From JAWWPG01 sp038254365 (GTDB lineage: Bacteria; Actinomycetota; Actinomycetes; Propionibacteriales; Nocardioidaceae), in contig JBBSGI010000004.1 in NCBI GenBank assembly GCA_038254365.1, positions 1-64,000 of the forward strand: a stretch of 64,000 nt of DNA. Reading direction: 5' to 3'. The notes beneath the pieces are model-generated. The model did no database searches and had not been told where the DNA came from. It was given only the letters and a program-made list of their open reading frames with translations. Both the position numbers and the translations under genes were made by a program. Below are positions 60,027-64,000 of this stretch, piece after piece. The number at the start of each line of letters is the position of its first letter. Positions within the stretch are counted from its first letter, which is position 1.

Positions 60027-61880
60027 ATGAGAACTCGTACGGGAGTCAAGCCGTTCTGGCATCGGCGGCTGGTGGGGCGGGTAACGATTGGCCTGACCAC
60101 CGGGCTGATGGTCGCGGCCGCAACCGTGAGCCTGGGCTTGGCGGCCAACGCCGACAGCGGCTCCGACACGACGTTCCGGATCGCCTCCGAAACCCAGATC
60201 ACCACGTTCAACCCCTTCCTGTCCTACTACGACGGCGAGCTGGACATCATCGGCAACATCTACCCGTCGTTGATGTCGCTGGACGAGCAAGGCAAGCCGG
60301 TGCCGTATCTGGCCACGTCGTACCAGACGTCCGCCGACAACCTGACCTGGACCTTCACCATCAAGTCCGGGCTGAAATGGAGCGACGGCGAGCCACTGAC
60401 CGCTAAGGACGCGGCCTGGACGTTCAACCTGATCATGCACAACCAGGTCGCCGCGACGTCGAACGGTTCGTTGGTCTCCAACTTCAAGACCGTCACAGCA
60501 CCGGACGACACCACCCTCGTCATCACGACGAAGAAGCCGCAGGCCAACATGCTGTACGTCAGCATCCCGGTCTCGGGGATCGCGATCGTGCCCCAGCACA
60601 TCTGGGAGTCGAAGGTCAGCGACCTCAAGAACTACAAGAACATGGACTTCCCGGTAGTCGGCTACGGGCCTTGGGTCCTCACTGCCAACGTCACCAACCA
60701 GTACGCCACGTTGAAGGCCAACAAGGACTTCTTCATGGGCGCGCCCAAGTACGACACCCTCATCTCGCAGTACTTCACCAACAGCGACAGTGCGGTCGCC
60801 GCCCTCCGGAGCGGACAGCTGGACCAGCTAGGCGGCGTGACCGCCGCGCAGTTCAAGGCGCTCCAGGGCGACAGCAACATCACGACCTACCAGCAGGCCG
60901 CATCGGGATGGACCGCCATGGAGATCAACTCCGGCGCGAAGACACGATCCGGTAAGCCGATGGGCACCGGCAACCCGATCCTGGCCGATCCCGTCGTCCG
61001 GCAGGCGATTGCGCTGGCCATCGACCGGCAGAAGCTGGTCGACCGTGTCCTCGACGGCAACGGCTTGGCGGGAGCCGGCTACCTGCCGCCCGGGTACCCC
61101 GAGTGGTTCTGGAAGCCCACACCGAGTGAGGCGCTGAACTACGATCCGGCCCGGGCCAACCAGATCCTCGACCAGGCCGGCTACCCGAAGGGGCCAGACG
61201 GCATCCGGGTCGACCCCTCGACCGGCAAGCCGTTCGACTTCCGGCTCGGCATCCACTCCGATGACGCCGGCGACGCGGCGATCGCGCCGTACCTGGAGGA
61301 GTGGATGAAGGCCATCGGCATCAAGCTGGAGATCCAGGCGATGGGCTTCGACCAGCTCAACGTCAATCTGTCCAAGGGCGACTGGGACATGCTGATGGAC
61401 GGCTGGAGCACCGGCCCGGACCCGACGTACCTGCTGAGCATCCAGACCTGTGCGACGTTGCCGCTCGACAACGGGACCGGTGGCAACACGGACGCGTTCT
61501 ACTGCAACCCTGAGTACGACAAGCTGTTCAACACGCAGATCCAGCAGTTCGACACCGCACAGCGCGCCGCAACCATCGCGAAGATGCAATCGATCCTGTA
61601 CCGGGCCAACGCCGACGTGATCTTGTACTACAAGAACGGTCTCAGCGCGCTGCGGAGCGACAAGACGTCCAGCTATCTGTTCGGCCAGGAGAACGCGAAT
61701 GGGTTCTACCCGTTGCAGAACCTCTTCACGAACTGGCGCACCGCTACTCCGACCGGGAAGGGAAGCAGCTCCAGCAATACCGGTGTCTACGTCGGAATCG
61801 TCGTGGTGGTGCTGGTCGCGGCCATCCTCGGTGGGCTCATCACGATGCGCCGACGGTCGACGGCAGCCGAGCGCGAGTAG
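60027..61880 (+). CDS. Dpp/Opp-type peptide ABC transporter substrate-binding protein, C-terminally anchored
   Basis: A 617-residue SBP_bac_5 protein. A signal peptide (GLTTGLMVAAATVSLGLAAN) ends without a lipobox Cys. The binding domain runs from TTFRIASETQITTFNPFLSY to QSILYRANADVILYYKNGL. Instead of a lipid anchor, a C-terminal helix (VGIVVVVLVAAILGGLITMR followed by basic residues) would hold it in the membrane. ATG 60027 follows agaggtat. It starts the binding-protein, two-permease, ATPase series. The cargo may be peptides or an amino acid related to the neighbouring decarboxylase. Confidence 0.92.
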   Translation: MRTRTGVKPFWHRRLVGRVTIGLTTGLMVAAATVSLGLAANADSGSDTTFRIASETQITTFNPFLSYYDGELDIIGNIYPSLMSLDEQGKPVPYLATSYQTSADNLTWTFTIKSGLKWSDGEPLTAKDAAWTFNLIMHNQVAATSNGSLVSNFKTVTAPDDTTLVITTKKPQANMLYVSIPVSGIAIVPQHIWESKVSDLKNYKNMDFPVVGYGPWVLTANVTNQYATLKANKDFFMGAPKYDTLISQYFTNSDSAVAALRSGQLDQLGGVTAAQFKALQGDSNITTYQQAASGWTAMEINSGAKTRSGKPMGTGNPILADPVVRQAIALAIDRQKLVDRVLDGNGLAGAGYLPPGYPEWFWKPTPSEALNYDPARANQILDQAGYPKGPDGIRVDPSTGKPFDFRLGIHSDDAGDAAIAPYLEEWMKAIGIKLEIQAMGFDQLNVNLSKGDWDMLMDGWSTGPDPTYLLSIQTCATLPLDNGTGGNTDAFYCNPEYDKLFNTQIQQFDTAQRAATIAKMQSILYRANADVILYYKNGLSALRSDKTSSYLFGQENANGFYPLQNLFTNWRTATPTGKGSSSSNTGVYVGIVVVVLVAAILGGLITMRRRSTAAERE

Positions 61881-61883
61881 CAC

Positions 61884-62969
61884 ATGGGAGCACCCCACGA
61901 GGTCGAGCAGGCCGTGGACGACATAGGTGAGGGGGGTGCAGGCTCCGACCCGGATCCGCGGGCGGGGCCCCGCTCCACCCGCTCCGACCTTCTGTCATAC
62001 CTGGCCCGCAAGGTGACTGCGGCCGTCGTGAGCTTCGGCGTGCTCCTGGTGATCGGCTTCGTGATCTTCAGCCTGATGCCGTCGAACCCGGTCGCGACCC
62101 TGACCCGCGGACGGCCGACCAGCACCAGGCAGATGCAGTTCCTGCGCGAGCAGCTCGGTGTCGACCAGCCCGTCTGGCAACGCTTTCTGACGTTCGTGGG
62201 TCACACACTGCAGGGGAACCTTGGCTACTCGTGGCAGTATCGACAGACAGTGACCTCGCTGATCCAGGAGCGGATCTGGCCGACCCTGCTGCTGATGGGC
62301 ACCTCGACCCTGATCTCGATCGGGCTGGGCCTTTGGCTGGGGATCCGGAGCGGGTGGCGACACGGCAGCCTGTTCGATCGGGTGTCGTCGGGCGTCTCGC
62401 TGACCTTGTGGTCGGTGCCTACCTTCTGGTTGGGGCTGATCCTGCTGGTGACGCTCAGCGTTGGCTTCGGACCGGTCCCGTCGCTGTTCCCCGCGGGCGG
62501 GATGTCCACTCCGGGCGAACCCGGCGGGCTCAGCCCCGACCACATCCTCGACGTGTCACGACATCTGGTGCTGCCCTGCCTGACACTGGTGCTGGTGATC
62601 TTCGCGCAGTACGTCACGATCATGCGGTCCTCCATCATCGACGAGCTCGGCAGCCCGTACCTGCTGACCGCGCGAGCCAAGGGGCTTCGAGACGACGAGG
62701 TACGGCGCAAGCACGCCGTCCCGAACGCGCTGCTTCCCTCGGTGACGGTGATCTTTCTCCAGCTCGGGGGGATGGTCGGCGGCGCCATCACGGTGGAAAC
62801 CGTGTACTCCTGGCCGGGACTCGGCTACCTGACCTTCCAGGCGCTGCGAATCCCGGATCTGCCGCTGCTCGAAGGCACGTTCATCGTGTTCAGCGTCGCC
62901 GTGATCGTGATGAACCTGGCCGCAGACCTGCTCTACCGGCACCTGGACCCGCGGGTCAGGGCGCAATGA
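61884..62969 (+). CDS. ABC transporter permease, DppB/OppB type
   Basis: A 361-residue permease with six membrane helices. The first 40 residues are a hydrophilic extension. Family marks are GVDQPVWQRFLTFVGHTLQG, FSLMPSNPVATLTRGRPTS, and the ATPase-contacting EAA loop in YLLTARAKGLRDDEVRRKHA and VPNALLPSV. It starts four bases after the binding protein's stop, and its own stop overlaps the next permease as ATGA. Complete. Confidence 0.93.
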   Translation: MGAPHEVEQAVDDIGEGGAGSDPDPRAGPRSTRSDLLSYLARKVTAAVVSFGVLLVIGFVIFSLMPSNPVATLTRGRPTSTRQMQFLREQLGVDQPVWQRFLTFVGHTLQGNLGYSWQYRQTVTSLIQERIWPTLLLMGTSTLISIGLGLWLGIRSGWRHGSLFDRVSSGVSLTLWSVPTFWLGLILLVTLSVGFGPVPSLFPAGGMSTPGEPGGLSPDHILDVSRHLVLPCLTLVLVIFAQYVTIMRSSIIDELGSPYLLTARAKGLRDDEVRRKHAVPNALLPSVTVIFLQLGGMVGGAITVETVYSWPGLGYLTFQALRIPDLPLLEGTFIVFSVAVIVMNLAADLLYRHLDPRVRAQ

Positions 62970-63865
62970 CCGCTCGAGCGGCGACCATCCGACGCGCCCC
63001 GTCGCGGCTGGCTCCGCTCGGCCGCTTCGTGCGCGCCTACCTCGCCCGGCCGAGCGGGGTGTTCGGCCTGCTTGTGCTGGTGGCCTTCACGGTCCTGGCG
63101 CTCAGTGCCCCGCTATTCATCCATCCAAGCGACCTGAGCGTGGTCCAGGCGACCGGCCCCTCGATGGCACCGCCGACTGCCGACGCTCCGCTCGGTACGG
63201 ACCAGGCGGGACGCTCCGTGCTGACGCTGGTCATCTGGGGGTCGCGCCCCTCGCTCGCCATCGGGGCGATCGCCACCGCCCTGACCATGCTGCTGGGCAG
63301 CTCGATCGGCCTGGTCGCCGGCCACTCGACCGGCTTCCTGGGGCGAGCCTTGATGCATGTGACCGACTGGTTCATCGCGCTACCGAGTCTGCCGCTGGCA
63401 ATCTCGTTGGCAGCAGTGCTCGGCCAGGGTGCCACCTCCATCACGTTGGCGATCGCCATCACCTCGTGGACCGGAACCGCGCGGCTGGTGCGAGCCCAGA
63501 CCCTCGCCGTTGAGGCCCGGCCGTTCATCGAGCGGGCCAAGGCGCTCGGGGCCGGCAACACCCAGGTCGTCTTCCGACATGTGCTGCCGAACGTGGCGCC
63601 GCTGATCCTGGTCTCCAGCACCTTGACGGTCGCGGGCGCGATCCTCTCCGAGACGACCCTGACGTTCCTGGGTCTCGGCGACCCGACCGTGGTCTCGTGG
63701 GGAGGCATGCTCAACCAGGCGTTCGGCCAGGGAGCCGTCACCGCTGGCGCGTGGTGGTACCTGCTGCCTCCTGGTGTGGCGATCCTGATCGTCGTACTCG
63801 GCTTCACCCTCACCGGCCGGGCGGTCGAGAACGTCCTCAACCCCCGCATGGTGGAGCGCTCGTGA
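62966..63865 (+). CDS. ABC transporter permease, DppC/OppC type
   Basis: A 299-residue permease. The N-terminal helix and outer loop (PLGTDQAGRSVLTLVIWGSR) precede the binding-protein-dependent transport domain, with EAA loop IERAKALGAGNTQVVFRHVL and PNVAPL. GSSIGLVAGHSTGFLGRALM and GLGDPTVVSWGGMLNQAF complete the family picture. ATGA and GTGA overlaps link it to the genes on both sides, showing one operon. Confidence 0.93.
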   Translation: MTARAATIRRAPSRLAPLGRFVRAYLARPSGVFGLLVLVAFTVLALSAPLFIHPSDLSVVQATGPSMAPPTADAPLGTDQAGRSVLTLVIWGSRPSLAIGAIATALTMLLGSSIGLVAGHSTGFLGRALMHVTDWFIALPSLPLAISLAAVLGQGATSITLAIAITSWTGTARLVRAQTLAVEARPFIERAKALGAGNTQVVFRHVLPNVAPLILVSSTLTVAGAILSETTLTFLGLGDPTVVSWGGMLNQAFGQGAVTAGAWWYLLPPGVAILIVVLGFTLTGRAVENVLNPRMVERS

Positions 63866-64000
63866 CCGCCCCGGAGATCGAAACCGGCGCCGGTCCGCTG
63901 CTCGACATCCGCGACCTGTCGGTCACCTACTCGACGGGCAGGGACAAGGTCCACGCGGTACGCGACGTGAGCCTCACCGTCGAGGCGGGCCAGATGGTCG
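63862..64000 (+). CDS. ABC transporter ATPase, DppD/OppD type (partial at window end)
   Basis: Only the first 46 codons are inside the window. They read LLDIRDLSVTYSTGRDKVHA and VRDVSLTVEAGQMV, the usual start of a DppD/OppD ATPase just before the Walker A loop. GTG 63862 overlaps the DppC stop as GTGA. Probably the first of one or two ATPases completing the transporter. Confidence 0.9.
   Translation, partial: MTAPEIETGAGPLLDIRDLSVTYSTGRDKVHAVRDVSLTVEAGQMV

Overview
The window is high-GC actinobacterial chromosome. GTG starts are common, many genes overlap by 4 bp (ATGA/GTGA), and the gene order from about 13.4 to 57.6 kb resembles that around topA, the Tad pilus genes, acs and crp in Mycobacterium (Rv3644c-Rv3676 by gene identity). 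A major-facilitator permease fused to thymidylate kinase, SigE-like sigma factors and a GlfT2-like transferase suggest a Nocardioides-like member of the Propionibacteriales. The lineage is inferred, not tested.

Region 1 (1-13.44 kb) is accessory DNA ending at a tRNA-Thr(CGT) gene. It starts with the first codons of a leftward tyrosine integrase and a ParE-type toxin whose antitoxin frame appears broken. Three tandem copies of one design follow: a histidine kinase plus LuxR-type response regulator on the minus strand, divergent from a small membrane-protein gene. The middle kinase has an in-frame TAA. Next are a decayed MobF relaxase/helicase (both ends lost, three frame changes) and the catalytic end of a second integrase beside the tRNA, the usual arrangement of an element integrated at a tRNA 3' end.

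Region 2 (13.6-34.6 kb) is core chromosome: a Tap-like secreted peptidase, then a tight operon reading topA, MFS-tmk, holB and a DUF4190-type membrane protein. It continues with a GlfT2-like galactofuranosyltransferase, two convergent sulfotransferase-like genes, a proton-pumping pyrophosphatase (hppA), a STAS anti-sigma antagonist, an MrfA/YprA-type helicase and an acyltransferase-SGNH protein.

Region 3 (34.6-41.9 kb) is a complete Tad/Flp pilus operon (Ssd-like ATPase, TadA, TadB, TadC, Flp pilin, TadE, TadE-like, with a possible 21-codon reading frame before tadE), then a HAD-IB phosphatase and a Fic-fold protein with a ruined active site. The 255 bp between these two can be folded by eye into nested helices and sit where mycobacteria encode Ms1/MTS2823, the RNA that binds core RNA polymerase; this is the best candidate here for an unannotated functional element.

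Region 4 (41.9-57.6 kb) holds a methyltransferase, an ArsR regulator divergent from an MFS exporter, a DUF899 protein, an acetate transporter with acetyl-CoA synthetase, an ECF sigma factor with remnants, a transglutaminase-like protein, two Nudix enzymes, a holin-like membrane protein, an epoxide-hydrolase-like protein lacking its nucleophile, MarP-like protease, TlpA-like thioredoxin, endonuclease III and Crp.

Region 5 (57.6-64 kb) is a nutrient locus: an RpiR regulator divergent from a PLP-dependent decarboxylase and a Dpp/Opp-type ABC transporter whose ATPase runs off the window. The decarboxylase promoter appears to give a leaderless mRNA.
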